Source: Lysinibacillus xylanilyticus
GTDB lineage: Bacteria; Bacillota; Bacilli; Bacillales_A; Planococcaceae
DNA: 64,000 bases
Direction of reading: 5' to 3'
NCBI RefSeq assembly: GCF_001708185.1
Contig: NZ_MDDN01000001.1
Location: 909,704-973,703, forward strand
A model generated the notes under the pieces. That model made no database searches, had not been told where the DNA came from, and saw only the letters and a list, made by a program, of their open reading frames with translations. This document shows positions 53,578-64,000 of the stretch, piece by piece. Both the position numbers and the translations under genes were made by a program. Each line of letters opens with the position of its first letter. Positions within the stretch are counted from its first letter, which is position 1.

Positions 53578-54104
53578 ACTGACACATCCTTTCCATTTAA
53601 TCATTATCTATAGACCAGTGTGTTAAATTAGAATTAATGTAATGTAAATCTACATACCCATTATACAGTACTCTATTGTATTTGAATATAGTTCCAATAA
53701 AAAAAAGAATAACTTTATCACTAAATATTCTGTCTATATTTACACATCATACAAAGTAGTTCCTTCATTGCATGGCTAATGTGTTACTACTAATATTCCC
53801 ATTCTCAGAGCATTTTAAACACCCTTTAATGAATGGCTCTTGTTCTCATTTAAAAATCTTAAACGAGAATAATGTCAATTCGGTGTGTACAAATCTAGAC
53901 GTATATTTACTAAAATTGGTTGCTTTTCTAACACAAAAGAACAGTAAAAATAGCATATAAGCTTTTTTCGAAAAAAAACACCGCCAAAAGTCTGACTTTA
54001 CACACTTGCAATCCACCGAGCCTTTATAATATAATTTTTTGCAACAAATCAATAATGTCTTTGGCGAATTCACTTCGCTATCTAGACAGTTATTGTAATA
54101 AATA
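53578..54104. other. Intergenic, nothing seen
   Basis: AT-rich, no supported gene. Short frames on both strands lack ribosome-binding sites. Confidence 0.5.
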
Positions 54105-54374
54105 AAAACGCTGACGAAGAGTAGTACATATGCAATTTACACGTTTAGAGAGTCTGTGGTTGCTGCAAACAGATCGTGTAAGCATATGGAATGGACTTCT
54201 GAGTTAGCTTTGTGAACGACTAAGTATCCTTACTTGCGTCTATTAGCAAAGCTCGTCCCTTCACGTTACGAAGCAAAGTGGCCGTTTTAGGCAAGCTGGG
54301 TGGTACCGCGGATTCTAACATCATTCGTCCCTTCATTAGAAAAACTAATGAGGACGCATGATGTTTTTTATTTT
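54105..54374 (+). promoter_or_regulatory. T-box riboswitch of trpS
   Basis: Stem I begins at ACGCTGACGAAGAGTAGTAC. The specifier loop GAATGGACT carries TGG (Trp) at 54192-54194. The T-box core GCTGGGTGGTACCGCGG is at 54294-54310. The terminator TCATTCGTCCC...GGACGCATGA with a T-run ends near 54374. Uncharged tRNA-Trp would bind and favour antitermination of trpS. Confidence 0.93.
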
Positions 54375-54431
54375 GGATATCGAATATGCCTCGGATGGGT
54401 ACTTATGTAACAGACAAATGACTGCCACTGA

Positions 54432-55448
<1,017 letters not shown>

Positions 55449-55536
55449 AAGATAACGGAATTGATTCTCTCCCAAATACAGTAGTATTGGTGGGATTTAT
55501 CGCAAGAGCTTGACCAAAAAGAGTGTATGCTTAGAG

Positions 55537-55767
55537 TCACGTTTTATCTTTTACGTTTAACGTTTTATCAAAACCAAGATCAAGCACAACAGCGCATAAC
55601 ACGATGGCTGATCCAATAGCCATATAAAACTCTGTTGTATGCACCATGAATTTAAAAACAACTATCCAGGAATATCCGAGTGTCCGATAATTCAAATACA
55701 ATATGAGATTCCCTAATGAGAGAATCAATAGGCCATAGCATATTAAAAATAAAAAGAGTCGGAACAT
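55537..55767 (-). CDS. Small two- or three-helix membrane protein, unknown
   Basis: 76 residues: hydrophobic helices FRLFLFLICYGLLILSLGNL, then SWIVVFKFMVHTTEFYMAIG and SAIVLCAVVLDLGF. AAAGGATG precedes the ATG. No family recognised; monocistronic between trpS and a terminator. Confidence 0.65.
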   Translation of the reverse strand: MFRLFLFLICYGLLILSLGNLILYLNYRTLGYSWIVVFKFMVHTTEFYMAIGSAIVLCAVVLDLGFDKTLNVKDKT

Positions 55768-55820
55768 GATAAGGGCATCCTTTCTATTTCTTCTTACTTA
55801 TCATCTATTCACAAAACTAT

Positions 55821-55861
55821 AAAAAAAGACGTCAGCCATGTAAATTGGCTGACGTTTTTTA
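55821..55861. terminator. Bidirectional hairpin
   Basis: AAAAAAAGACGTCAGCCA pairs with TGGCTGACGTTTTTT. It lies upstream of 55537-55767 on the minus strand and downstream of no close plus gene. Confidence 0.7.
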
Positions 55862-55975
55862 TGTTGTTGAAAAACTAAGTCAATAAAATTACTGTCCGTT
55901 AATGCGAAATAAATTTTACCAGTTAATTAAAGTGTCATCCTATTAAATAAAGGAAGTCTCTTCTGCAAAAAGAGG

Positions 55976-56110
55976 GGTTGATTTCCGTTCCGACTGGGCG
56001 CTTTGTCACGACGTTGGTCACGAAGGCGTTATCACAGGATGTGATGTTTTTAGCCTTTGTTCCTCTATCGCTAATCCCCAAGGAGTCGCCCAGTCTCCAC
56101 TCCAATCAAC
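55976..56110. repeat. Family 1 mosaic repeat, copy 3 (short)
   Basis: GGTTGATTTCCGTTCCGACT, hairpin module GGTCACGAAGGCG ... AGCCTTTGTTCC, then GATCCCCAAGG-like (AATCCCCAAGG) and CACTCCAATCAAC. No gene from 55862 to 56268. Confidence 0.8.
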
Positions 56111-56268
56111 CGCCCAGTAGCAAAATGCCTTTATATATGCGAAAACATAGCGGCGGTAACAAAAGATGTACAATCGCTTGACTGCTATAAGTCACTTCTG
56201 TCCCGATTGGTGTAGACAAATAAACAGTGGAAGATGAAGATCCCCCACTGTTTAAAGTGTTACTTTAT

Positions 56269-57510
56269 TTATTCCTCGATTTTTTTGAATAGAAGACTAG
56301 CGTTGTGTCCACCAAAACCAAGTGAGTTACTCATAGCATATTTAATATCTGCCTCACGAGCTTCATTTGGTACATAATCTAAATCACATTCTGGATCTGG
56401 ATCTGTTAAATTCATTGTTGGTGGTAAAATGCCTTCTTTCAGTGCTAGCGCTGTGAAAATAGCTTCAACCCCACCAGCTGCACCTAATAAATGACCTGTC
56501 ATTGATTTTGTAGAACTCATTGCAAGTTTATAAGCATGTTCACCAAAGGCAGTTTTTACAGCTTGTGTTTCAAAAAGATCATTATATGGCGTACTTGTTC
56601 CATGTGCATTAATATAGTCAACTTGTGAAGGCTCTAGATCGCCATCAGCTAATGCTTGTAACATTGCACGTGCGGCACCTTCTCCTTCTGGAGCTGGAGC
56701 TGTAATATGATGAGCATCACCTGTTGAACCATAGCCAAGAACTTCTGCATAGATTTTTGCCCCACGTGCTTTTGCGTGCTCATACTCTTCTAGCACGACA
56801 ATACCTGCACCCTCCCCGATAATAAAACCATCGCGATTTTTATCGAATGGACGGCAAGCTGTTTGTGGATCTGTATTTAAAGATAAAGCAGTATTTGCAC
56901 AGAAGCCTGCCACTGCCATTGTAACGATTGGTGACTCAGCACCGCCAGTAATCATGACATCTGCATCCCCGCGTTCAATTACTTTAAAAGCATCACCAAT
57001 TGAATTTGTACCTGAAGCACAAGCAGTTACTGAGCAAGAGTTAATGCCTTTTGCACCAAGATGAATTGATACTTGGCCCGAAGCCATATCAGGAATCATC
57101 ATTGGAATGAAGAATGGACTGACACGTCTTGCGCCACGTTCTTGGAATGTTGTAAATTGTTGTTCATATGTTTCCATACCACCGATACCCGAACCAATCC
57201 ATACACCTGCGCGTGGTGCTAGCTCTTCATCGATAGTTAGTTGTGCGTCTTCCATCGCCATAATGGACGCTGCTAAGGCGTAATGTGTAAAGCGATCCAT
57301 TTTGCGAGCTTCTTTACGTTCGATATACTTTTCAATATCAAAGTCTTTTACTTCAGCGGCAATTTTTGCTGCGAATTGATCTTTATTTAAACGTGTTAAC
57401 TCGCCAATACCAGATTTTCCAGCTTTAATATTAGCCCATGTTTCTTCGATGCTATTTCCTAGTGGTGTAACTGCGCCAATCCCTGTAATTACTACTCGTC
57501 GTTTACTCAT
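56269..57510 (-). CDS. fabF: Beta-ketoacyl-ACP synthase II
   Basis: 413 residues. Catalytic Cys in [14 protein letters not shown], His residues in [11 protein letters not shown] and [16 protein letters not shown]. Condenses malonyl-ACP with longer acyl-ACPs. ATG 57510 behind GAGGGGAG; the frame from 57531 is longer but has no site. 30 bases after fabH, one transcript. Confidence 0.95.
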   Translation of the reverse strand: MSKRRVVITGIGAVTPLGNSIEETWANIKAGKSGIGELTRLNKDQFAAKIAAEVKDFDIEKYIERKEARKMDRFTHYALAASIMAMEDAQLTIDEELAPRAGVWIGSGIGGMETYEQQFTTFQERGARRVSPFFIPMMIPDMASGQVSIHLGAKGINSCSVTACASGTNSIGDAFKVIERGDADVMITGGAESPIVTMAVAGFCANTALSLNTDPQTACRPFDKNRDGFIIGEGAGIVVLEEYEHAKARGAKIYAEVLGYGSTGDAHHITAPAPEGEGAARAMLQALADGDLEPSQVDYINAHGTSTPYNDLFETQAVKTAFGEHAYKLAMSSTKSMTGHLLGAAGGVEAIFTALALKEGILPPTMNLTDPDPECDLDYVPNEAREADIKYAMSNSLGFGGHNASLLFKKIEE

Positions 57511-57540
57511 TGTCTTACTCCCCTCAAGCATTTTTAGTTA

Positions 57541-58479
57541 TTATTTTCCCCATCTCATTGCAACGGCGCCCCATGTTAAGCCACCGCCAAATCCAACAAG
57601 TACTAATAAATCATCATCTTTTATCTTACCTGCTTCAAGCTCATCTACCAAGGAAATACCAATAGACGCTGCTGACGTATTACCATATTTGTGAATCGTT
57701 TTTGACATTTTTTCTGGTGGCAGCTCTAGACGCTCACGAGCTGATTCCATAATTCGAATATTCGCCTGATGTGGCACTAAAAAATCTACATCATCTTTTG
57801 TTAAACCTGCTTTATCTAACACAGTTACTGCAGATTCACCCATTTGACGTACTGCAAACTTAAATACTTCACGGCCATTCATAGCAATTGTGTCCTGCTG
57901 CGTTAAAGACAAATGCTTCCCACCTGTACCATCAGCTCCAAGCTCAAATGATAAGATACCTCTACCTTCTGATACTGGACCAACAATTGCTGCACTTGCA
58001 CCATCACCGAATAACACTGCCGTATTGCGATCTTCCCAATCAAGTACCTTCGACAGCTTTTCAACACCTACTACTAAGACATATTTATAAGCATTTGCTT
58101 CTACAAAGTGCTTTGCTGTCACTAAACTATATATAAATCCTGCACAAGCAGCTGCTTGGTCCATCGCAGCTGCATTAACTGCTCCAATTTGTTCCTGAAC
58201 CATACATGCTACACTTGGAAAGTTTTGATCTTGTGTTACAGTTGCTACAAGAATTAAGCCTATTTCTTCAGGTGTAATACCCGCATTTGCAATAGCCTCT
58301 TTTGCAGCAGCTACTGCTAAATCTGAAGTTTCCTGATCATCTGCAGCAAAATGACGCTCTTCAATCCCCGTACGAGTTCGAATCCATTCATCCGAAGTGT
58401 CCATAATTTTTTCTAAATCAAAATTTGTAACGACCTTCTCCGGAACGTATTTGCCTATTCCTATAATACCAGCGTTCAT
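57541..58479 (-). CDS. fabH: Beta-ketoacyl-ACP synthase III
   Basis: 312 residues. Catalytic Cys in [12 protein letters not shown], His in [10 protein letters not shown], Asn in [13 protein letters not shown]. Starts fatty-acid chains by joining acyl-CoA to malonyl-ACP; the Bacillus type prefers branched primers. ATG 58479 behind GGAGGGG. First gene of fabHF. Confidence 0.95.
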   Translation of the reverse strand: MNAGIIGIGKYVPEKVVTNFDLEKIMDTSDEWIRTRTGIEERHFAADDQETSDLAVAAAKEAIANAGITPEEIGLILVATVTQDQNFPSVACMVQEQIGAVNAAAMDQAAACAGFIYSLVTAKHFVEANAYKYVLVVGVEKLSKVLDWEDRNTAVLFGDGASAAIVGPVSEGRGILSFELGADGTGGKHLSLTQQDTIAMNGREVFKFAVRQMGESAVTVLDKAGLTKDDVDFLVPHQANIRIMESARERLELPPEKMSKTIHKYGNTSAASIGISLVDELEAGKIKDDDLLVLVGFGGGLTWGAVAMRWGK

Positions 58480-58511
58480 AAAGCAACCCCTCCGCTTTCT
58501 TACTATCAATT

Positions 58512-58530
58512 ATTAGTAACTGGTCATAAT
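58512..58530 (-). promoter_or_regulatory. Probable FapR operator ahead of fabH
   Basis: ATTAGTAACTGGTCATAAT, 33 bases upstream of the fabH start. It matches the FapR consensus form (TTAGTACCTRGTACTAA) with a central CTGG and partly mirrored arms. FapR represses fab genes and is released by malonyl-CoA. The match is imperfect in the right arm. Confidence 0.55.
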
Positions 58531-59217
58531 TATAACTCATAATGAAGGAATGGTGCAAGATGATTTGAAATCACCGTCTTAAAGCTAGCAATATCAAGGA
58601 TTTTAGTGATATATACAATTTTGGCTCATCACCATAACGTGAGGCTGAAAAAATTTAATAATGGCGGATAATGAAAAAAAGCTGCACATAAATCTGCAGC
58701 TTTTACCAACATTGCTAACATATATGATCAACAACGCAAAAGTCGATATCGTAAAAAGATGGAAGGTGGCTCTCGCATTGTTCGGCCTACATCCAATCTA
58801 TTCTCTAATAGGTTGTGAAGGATCGCGTTTTCTTTGGAACTCCTAGTGCTCTGAAGAAATCGCTTAATAGGTTGTAGCACAGAAGGCTTCAAACGACGTG
58901 TTGTACGTTTCTTTTTGTTAGGTGTGCTACCGTAGTTGTGCCAACGTAATGGCTGAAGCTTTAATCGTCTGGTGTTGCGGTGGTGTTTTTGGTTCAATAA
59001 ACAATGTTGAATAATACGCATCCGCAATGGTAATCAAGTAAATCACAAAAAGTAATTGTTTTGTTCAATGGTTCAAAAATTATTTCTCCCTTTTTTTAGT
59101 TCTATCAATTCGAATTGTCTAGTTATAATACGAATGGTACATAAAAAGGTTTCAAATTAAAAAGGACCAACGCACAGAAGAACCCAATCAGCCACCTCGG
59201 TTTGCGATCGCTTAGAA
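58531..59217. other. Intergenic with repeat end, hairpin and a decayed frame
   Basis: 58619-58645 is a left end of family 1 (TTGGCTCATCACCATAACGT). 58674-58704 is a hairpin (AAAGCTGCA/TGCAGCTTT). A basic minus-strand frame at 58728-59027 lacks a ribosome-binding site, and another frame in the same stretch (ADAYYSTLFIEPKTPPQ) looks more like a gene relic. No intact gene supported. Confidence 0.4.
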
Positions 59218-59589
59218 CTACAACATTGGTTTGAATAATAGATAACCATACGCTAAACCTTTTACTGCATAAAATAAAATTGGAGCGAGTATGAACCATG
59301 CGAATTTTTCATCCAATACTTCAACCTTTTCTTTACTAGTCTTTTTCTCTATAACTTTTTCAATCACTAAAATAATGATAACAATCATACCTGCCAACAA
59401 TAATGAAAAAATCATTTTCCACATTAGTGTAGAAGCTAAGAAAAGATAAACTTCCGGGAACAGTAGGAAATCGAAAATAGGTATGAACCAATCGAATATT
59501 TTACCATCTAAAATGTTCTCTATTGATGGTTGTTCGTTTGTTAGTTGCCTTTTAACTTCTTTAATAATTTCTTTTAAAAAATCTCTCAT
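59218..59589 (-). CDS. Hypothetical membrane protein
   Basis: 123 residues. An amphipathic charged head (RDFLKEIIKEVKRQLTNEQP) is followed by helices (VYLFLASTLMWKMIFSLLLA, IVIIILVIEKVI) and a C-terminal one (WFILAPILFYAVKGLAYGYL). Family unknown. ATG 59589 with GGTGGAAAG upstream is chosen. Monocistronic. Confidence 0.6.
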   Translation of the reverse strand: MRDFLKEIIKEVKRQLTNEQPSIENILDGKIFDWFIPIFDFLLFPEVYLFLASTLMWKMIFSLLLAGMIVIIILVIEKVIEKKTSKEKVEVLDEKFAWFILAPILFYAVKGLAYGYLLFKPML

Positions 59590-59723
59590 TCTCTTTCCAC
59601 CCATACTTTTTATATTTCCAATTATTTCTACGGAACTAAAAGTGAAAAGTTTCGCTGAAGATATAACAAAAGACCACTCTTATTTAAACTGGCACATTGA
59701 AAAGAGCTTGATAAATTTGACAA

Positions 59724-59891
59724 GAGGATCTCACTGTATCCGAATACCATTGCTGTAATGAAGATCAGTGGCAGGATGAATTAAAGTTAATGCTTTTTGC
59801 CTCAATTCGATTCGGCTACGACACTCCCCTGCATCAAACATTTGCAGCGTCTTCTAATTTCGGTGATCCTATTGAAATTGCATTCAAGTAA
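59724..59891 (+). pseudogene. Possible gene tail of unknown family
   Basis: A 55-codon frame without a start (QEDLTVSEYHCCNEDQWQDE, then LMLFASIRFGYDTPLHQTFA) ends at TAA 59891 just upstream of yjzD. The composition is gene-like, but no start or family is visible; could be the end of a deleted gene. Confidence 0.3.
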
Positions 59892-60017
59892 GATTATCGT
59901 TGTGACAAAATCGACATGTTTCACAGAAAAGGTTCTTTTTTTTTCGAGTTATGTTATGATATGATAATGAATATGTAGTAAAACTTTATGATAAAAAGTT
60001 CGGTTGAGGTGAAATTA

Positions 60018-60212
60018 ATGCAATATATCGTAACATTCATATGGTCATTCCTACTAGTTTCAATGTTAAACTACGTAGTAAGCTCTGTACTTGGCGTACC
60101 ATTTGATTTCCAAACGGGTGCAATCTTATCAGTTGCATTCTCAATTCTTATTTTCATTATTGGGGCAGTCATTCCAAACGAGCCAACTCCAGAAGCTGCA
60201 GATCATCATTAA
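60018..60212 (+). CDS. yjzD: YjzD family (DUF2929) membrane protein
   Basis: 64 residues, two helices: QYIVTFIWSFLLVSMLNYVV and GAILSVAFSILIFIIGAVIP with the linker LGVPFDFQT. Matches YjzD in length and in its place near fabH. ATG 60018 behind GAGGTGAAA is chosen over 59988. Role unknown. Confidence 0.8.
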   Translation: MQYIVTFIWSFLLVSMLNYVVSSVLGVPFDFQTGAILSVAFSILIFIIGAVIPNEPTPEAADHH

Positions 60213-60219
60213 TTCAAAC

Positions 60220-60263
60220 AAGAAAAAACCTGTTCCGCATTGTGCGAAACAGGTTTTTTTCTT
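60220..60263. terminator. Bidirectional terminator between yjzD and clpB
   Basis: AAGAAAAAACCTGTT...AACAGGTTTTTTTCTT with GCGCA-rich loop (TCCGCA/TGCGAA). Serves both converging genes. Confidence 0.88.
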
Positions 60264-60264
60264 G

Positions 60265-62391
60265 TTATTTTTCAACAACACATTGACCGTCATGCATTCT
60301 AATATGCAATGTTTCTCCTGGTAATACTTCACCTCGTAGCAATTCCTTTGCAACTGCCGTTTCAATATAACGTTGTACGAAGCGTTTTAATGGTCTTGCG
60401 CCAAACTGAGCATCCGCTCCTTGGTCTACAACCCAATCAATTACACCTTGTTCTACTTGTAAAGCAATATCTTGCTCTGCAACACGTTTTACAAGCTGTT
60501 CAACATATTTCCAAGCAATCGCTGTAAAGTGCTCACCTGATAATGCGTGGAACATAATAATATCATCCATACGATTTAACAGCTCTGGTTTAAAGTGCTG
60601 ACGCAGTGCAGTCATCACTAAATCCTCAACTGCTCCATCGTCTTCTTTTGCTTCCATTAAATAGCTTGAGCCAATGTTAGAAGTTAAAATAACCACTGTG
60701 TTCGTAAAATTGACCATACGACCTTGACTATCCGTAATGCGGCCATCATCTAAAATTTGTAGTAAAATATTCGCGACATCTGGGTGTGCCTTTTCAATTT
60801 CATCTAGTAATACAACTGAATATGGATTACGGCGAACAGCTTCCGTTAATTGTCCACCTTCCTCATAACCAACATAACCTGGAGGTGCCCCTACAAGACG
60901 TGATACGCTATGTTTCTCCATATATTCACTCATATCAATGCGAATAAAATGATCCTCGGAATCAAAGAGCTGTGCCGCTAATGCCTTGGCAAGCTCTGTT
61001 TTACCAACACCGGTTGGTCCTAAGAATAAAAAGCTACCAATTGGTCGATGTGGATCTTTAATACCAGCTCGAGCGCGCCATACTGCTTCAGTGACAAGTT
61101 GCACAGCATTATCTTGTCCAACTACTCGCTCATGCAATGTATCTTTTAAGCGCAATAATTTTTCGCGCTCTCCCTCCACTAACTTTGTTACAGGTATTCC
61201 TGTCCAGCGTGAAACAATAGATGCGATTTCATCAGCTGTTACCTCTTCACGTAAAATACGTGATTCTATGCCATTCTCTAATTGTTTCTCCATCTCTTGT
61301 ATATCCTTTTCAAGAGTAGGAATTTTCCCATGACGTAGTTCGGCTGCTTTATTTAAATCATATTTACTTTCTGCTTCATCTAAGTCACGACGATATTTAT
61401 TAAGCGTTTCTCGTTTTTTCTGAATGCCCTGTAACGCTGCTTTTTCGCTTTCCCATTGTTTCCGCATGCCTTCTGAGGAATCTTTTAGCTTTGTTAATTC
61501 CTCACTTAATTGCTCGAGACGCTTTTTACTTGCCTCATCCTTTTCTTTACGCAATGCTTGTTCCTCAATTTCGAGCTGCATAATACGGCGTGTTACTGCA
61601 TCCAATTCCTGTGGCATAGAATCAATCTCTGTTCGAATCATGGCACATGCTTCATCGATTAAATCAATGGCTTTATCAGGCAAGAAGCGCTCTGTAATAT
61701 AGCGGTTCGAAAGCTCTGCTGCCGCTACGATCGCACGGTCATGAATACGTACCGCATGATGTAACTCAAAGCGCTCTTTTAAGCCACGTAAAATGGAAAC
61801 TGTATCCTCAATAGATGGCTCACGCACAAGCACTTGTTGAAAACGACGCTCTAAAGCAGGATCTTTTTCAATATACATACGGTATTCATCTAATGTTGTA
61901 GCACCGATACAATGTAACTCACCTCGTGCAAGCATTGGCTTTAACATATTCCCAGCATCCATTGCACCATCCGTTTTACCTGCACCAACAATTGTATGAA
62001 TTTCATCAATAAATAAAATGATACGCCCTTCCGATTCCTTCACTTCTTTAAGTACACCTTTTAAGCGTTCTTCAAATTGACCTCGATAACTTGCACCTGC
62101 TATTAAAGCACTCATATCAAGCTCGTATAATACGCAATCTTTTAATCCCTCGGGTACATCCCCTTTTACAATACGTTGAGCTAACCCTTCTACAATTGCT
62201 GTTTTACCGACGCCTGGCTCACCGATTAAGACAGGATTATTTTTCGTTTTACGCGTTAAAATACGAATAACATTACGAATTTCTTCATCACGACCGATAA
62301 CCGGATCCATTTTACCGTTTTTAACTTCTTCAATTAAATTACGTCCAAATTGCTCTAATGGTTTTTTATTATCTGTTTGTTGAAATTGCAT
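60265..62391 (-). CDS. clpB: ClpB-type AAA+ disaggregase lacking the N-domain
   Basis: About 708 residues, against about 860 for full ClpB. It begins almost at the first ATPase domain ([20 protein letters not shown]). NBD1 Walker [10 protein letters not shown] and Walker [11 protein letters not shown]; the long coiled-coil middle domain (about 250-370) marks ClpB rather than ClpC or ClpE; NBD2 Walker [10 protein letters not shown], Walker [12 protein letters not shown]. No ClpP-binding loop is obvious. ATG 62391 behind AAGGAGTG. Only 260 bases separate it from the next gene, too few for a lost N-domain (about 450). Rescues aggregated protein with DnaK. Confidence 0.92.
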   Translation of the reverse strand: MQFQQTDNKKPLEQFGRNLIEEVKNGKMDPVIGRDEEIRNVIRILTRKTKNNPVLIGEPGVGKTAIVEGLAQRIVKGDVPEGLKDCVLYELDMSALIAGASYRGQFEERLKGVLKEVKESEGRIILFIDEIHTIVGAGKTDGAMDAGNMLKPMLARGELHCIGATTLDEYRMYIEKDPALERRFQQVLVREPSIEDTVSILRGLKERFELHHAVRIHDRAIVAAAELSNRYITERFLPDKAIDLIDEACAMIRTEIDSMPQELDAVTRRIMQLEIEEQALRKEKDEASKKRLEQLSEELTKLKDSSEGMRKQWESEKAALQGIQKKRETLNKYRRDLDEAESKYDLNKAAELRHGKIPTLEKDIQEMEKQLENGIESRILREEVTADEIASIVSRWTGIPVTKLVEGEREKLLRLKDTLHERVVGQDNAVQLVTEAVWRARAGIKDPHRPIGSFLFLGPTGVGKTELAKALAAQLFDSEDHFIRIDMSEYMEKHSVSRLVGAPPGYVGYEEGGQLTEAVRRNPYSVVLLDEIEKAHPDVANILLQILDDGRITDSQGRMVNFTNTVVILTSNIGSSYLMEAKEDDGAVEDLVMTALRQHFKPELLNRMDDIIMFHALSGEHFTAIAWKYVEQLVKRVAEQDIALQVEQGVIDWVVDQGADAQFGARPLKRFVQRYIETAVAKELLRGEVLPGETLHIRMHDGQCVVEK

Positions 62392-62455
62392 AATTAGCAC
62401 TCCTTTTCAATAATGTTAGCGGAATCCCGTTTACCATTCTTGTTCACGAAAAAAG

Positions 62456-62507
62456 TTTGACCTTTTTTGACTAACTTTATTTTACAACATACGACAAACC
62501 TAAGCAA
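62456..62507 (-). promoter_or_regulatory. clpB promoter with CtsR operator
   Basis: Minus strand: -35 TTGCTT (62507-62502), 17-base spacer, -10 TAAAAT (62484-62479), then the CtsR heptad repeat AGTCAAA, AAA, GGTCAAA (62472-62456). CtsR binding there would block the start of transcription and be relieved by heat. Confidence 0.85.
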
Positions 62508-62662
62508 AGAATAAGCTCTAAAATTCCTTCCCTTCTAACTGAAAAGTTAAGCTATAATAAAAGTATGTTTCTTAGATTTAGTATCGAAATTATTCACCAT
62601 CCTTTTGTAATAAACAGCCACTTATTACAAAAAGAAAGCGATGTGTTGGAGATATGGTTATA

Positions 62663-63349
62663 ATGGATAAATTACAAGAGCAATTTCACGATCTTTTCCA
62701 AAAGCACGGTGTTTTTACGAAAGTAAATAAGGATCATAAAATTTTTTTAGAAGGCGAACGTGCGAAAGAAATATACTATATAAAAACTGGAGCTATCTCG
62801 ATTAGTCAGGAAACTGAGAACGGCAAGGAGTTAACAATTCGAATTTGTGGTCCGAATAGTATTATTGGTGAAGGCTCTTTGTTTTGTAACTTTACGTATC
62901 ATTCCATGACTGCTAAAGTATTAGAACACTCTAGTTTATATGTTCTAAGCCGCAAATCATTGGAACTATTATTAGTAGAACAACCTAATTTAATGGTGGA
63001 ATATATGAAGTGGTTGCAAATAGAAAATTTAAAGCATCAAAGTCGTTTGCGTGATTTAGTTTTAAACGGTAAAAAAGGTGCTTTATTTTCAACGCTTATC
63101 CGTCTTACAAATACTTATGGTAAGCCTTTTGAAAATGGCAATATTTTTATTGATTTCCCGTTAACAAATACGGAAATCGCTAATTTATGTGCGACGAGTA
63201 GAGAGATGATCAATCGCATGCTCAATGATTTAAAGAAGCAAAATATTCTTTCCTTTGACAAAGGTTATATAACAGTTCACAACGTCCAAATTTTAAAGGA
63301 TGAAATTGCTTGTGAAAATTGTCCGTTACAAATATGTCGTATCGATTAA
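62663..63349 (+). CDS. Crp/Fnr-family transcriptional regulator
   Basis: 228 residues. Cyclic-nucleotide-binding fold (FLEGERAKEIYYIKTGAISI; EGSLFCN), a dimer helix, and a C-terminal winged helix (LTNTEIANLCATSREMINRM). It ends with CENCPLQIC, a Cys pair that could sense redox state or metals. GGAG lies 11 bases before ATG 62663 and only two before ATG 62654, so the former is preferred. Divergent from clpB. Target genes unknown. Confidence 0.88.
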   Translation: MDKLQEQFHDLFQKHGVFTKVNKDHKIFLEGERAKEIYYIKTGAISISQETENGKELTIRICGPNSIIGEGSLFCNFTYHSMTAKVLEHSSLYVLSRKSLELLLVEQPNLMVEYMKWLQIENLKHQSRLRDLVLNGKKGALFSTLIRLTNTYGKPFENGNIFIDFPLTNTEIANLCATSREMINRMLNDLKKQNILSFDKGYITVHNVQILKDEIACENCPLQICRID

Positions 63350-63362
63350 TACGCTACACACA

Positions 63363-63395
63363 AAATCCCCGCTTATGAGTTATAAGCGGGGATTT
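63363..63395 (+). terminator. Terminator of the Crp/Fnr gene
   Basis: AAATCCCCGCTTAT pairs with ATAAGCGGGGATTT. Confidence 0.88.
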
Positions 63396-63445
63396 CATAT
63401 AATGGTCAAGGAAATCATTGTGAATATTATAATATTTAAATGAGG

Positions 63446-63667
63446 GGGATTTCCGTTCCAGGCTACTCGCTTTGACGCTGACGCTTCGCTTTCGCGCAGA
63501 GCAAGGCTTCCTGTGGGCGAGCGTCGAGCCGCTTCCTCCACTAAAGGAACGAAGGCTAAGTGCGTCACGTCCTGTGACAATGCCTTCGTGACCAACATCG
63601 TGTTGGCCTCAGGGTCTCGCCTTTCTCGCTTTCCAACGGGAGTCGAGTAGCCTTCCACTCCAATCAG
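63446..63667. repeat. Family 1 mosaic repeat, copy 4
   Basis: GGGGATTTCCGTTCCAGGCT, CTCGCTTTGACG, GCGAAAGCG-type module (reverse), hairpin GGAACGAAGGCTAAG ... CCTTCGTGACC, then CACTCCAATCAGC. No gene here. Confidence 0.78.
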
Positions 63668-63869
63668 CGATAGTGTAGAACTTTTATAAATTTTTGTATT
63701 TCAAAAGTGAACGCTATGGAAACTTATCCATAATCAAACAGAAGAATCTTATAACAGTAATGCTATTGTACACCTAATCTTGCTGACGCTCCGCTTTCGC
63801 ACATAAAACATTGCTTTTTATAGCTATAAATTAAAAGTAACATGCCAGAAGATACATACTAAGAGAAGT

Positions 63870-64000
63870 TGTTGATTGGAGTGGAGGCTGGGCGACTCCT
63901 TGGGGATTAGCGATAGAGGAACGAAGGCTAAGAGCATCACGTCCTGTGATAACGCCTTCGTGACCTACATCGTGTAGGCCCGAGACCCTGGAGCGAGCAA
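63870..64000. repeat. Family 1 mosaic repeat, inverted copy cut by window end
   Basis: GTTGATTGGAGTGGAGGCTG, GGCGACTCCTTGGGGATTAG, then the hairpin module in reverse. Opposite orientation to the copies at 26.3, 36.0 and 56.0 kb. 63668-63869 has no gene. Confidence 0.78.

Noticed and set aside
58728..59027. 99-residue basic minus-strand ORF
   Set aside because: No ribosome-binding site; another frame over part of the same bases looks more gene-like, so this is probably chance or relic sequence.

Overview
The window fits a low-GC, spore-forming Bacillales chromosome, most likely Lysinibacillus or a close relative. Evidence: spoVIF, spoVAC-spoVAD-spoVAE, cotZ/cotO-type coat genes and a YjcZ-family protein; the conserved Bacillus block trpS, spx, mecA, coiA, pepF, yjbH, yjbI, yjbJ, yjbK, yjbL, relQ, nadK, yjbO, mgtE; and fabH-fabF with yjzD and clpB. 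The genus is inferred from gene content and from the intergenic repeats, not from an rRNA gene. No tRNA, rRNA or CRISPR array was found.

Layout. 0-4.4 kb: two-component system (regulator cut by the window edge) followed by an ABC transporter with two permeases of LanFEG (lantibiotic immunity) type. 4.4-27.5 kb: a gene-poor, mosaic accessory region. It holds IS30-like and IS110-like remnants, a secreted amidohydrolase, a Fur-controlled PepSY membrane protein with no ordinary start codon at its expected N-terminus, and a row of single-gene units separated by a short imperfect palindrome around a tyrosine recombinase. Further on come a duplicated locus for secreted repeat proteins with twin TTAACA direct-repeat promoters, a sensor kinase broken by an inversion, and a second HisRS gene preceded by a leader peptide with three consecutive His codons and a terminator. 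27.5-35.5 kb: yutG, yjcH-yjcG-yjcF, sporulation and spore coat genes, mgtE. 36.5-42.3 kb: yjb block. 42.3-48.6 kb: an insert between yjbH and pepF with an ECF sigma/anti-sigma pair, an AcfC-like binding protein, a secreted-repeat lipoprotein, a LysR regulator, a cupin, a broken potassium channel and repeats. 48.6-55.5 kb: pepF, coiA, mecA, spx, T-box and trpS. 56.3-64 kb: fabF, fabH, yjzD, clpB lacking its N-domain behind a CtsR box, and a Crp/Fnr regulator.

How it works together. YjbH (adaptor for Spx degradation), Spx, MecA and CoiA form the stress and competence set. RelQ, NAD kinase and YjbO form one tightly overlapping transcript. FabH/FabF start and extend fatty acids behind a probable FapR site. 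SpoVA proteins and a YhcN-type lipoprotein move dipicolinic acid into the spore. Two families of mosaic, hairpin-rich repeats sit in many intergenic gaps, one of them directly ahead of mgtE.

The two signals most worth a second look are the histidine leader-peptide attenuator upstream of the extra hisS (23978-24193) and the cassette-like array bounded by ACTAAC/GTTAGT palindromes (10.8-14.8 kb, repeated at 22.5-25.3 kb).
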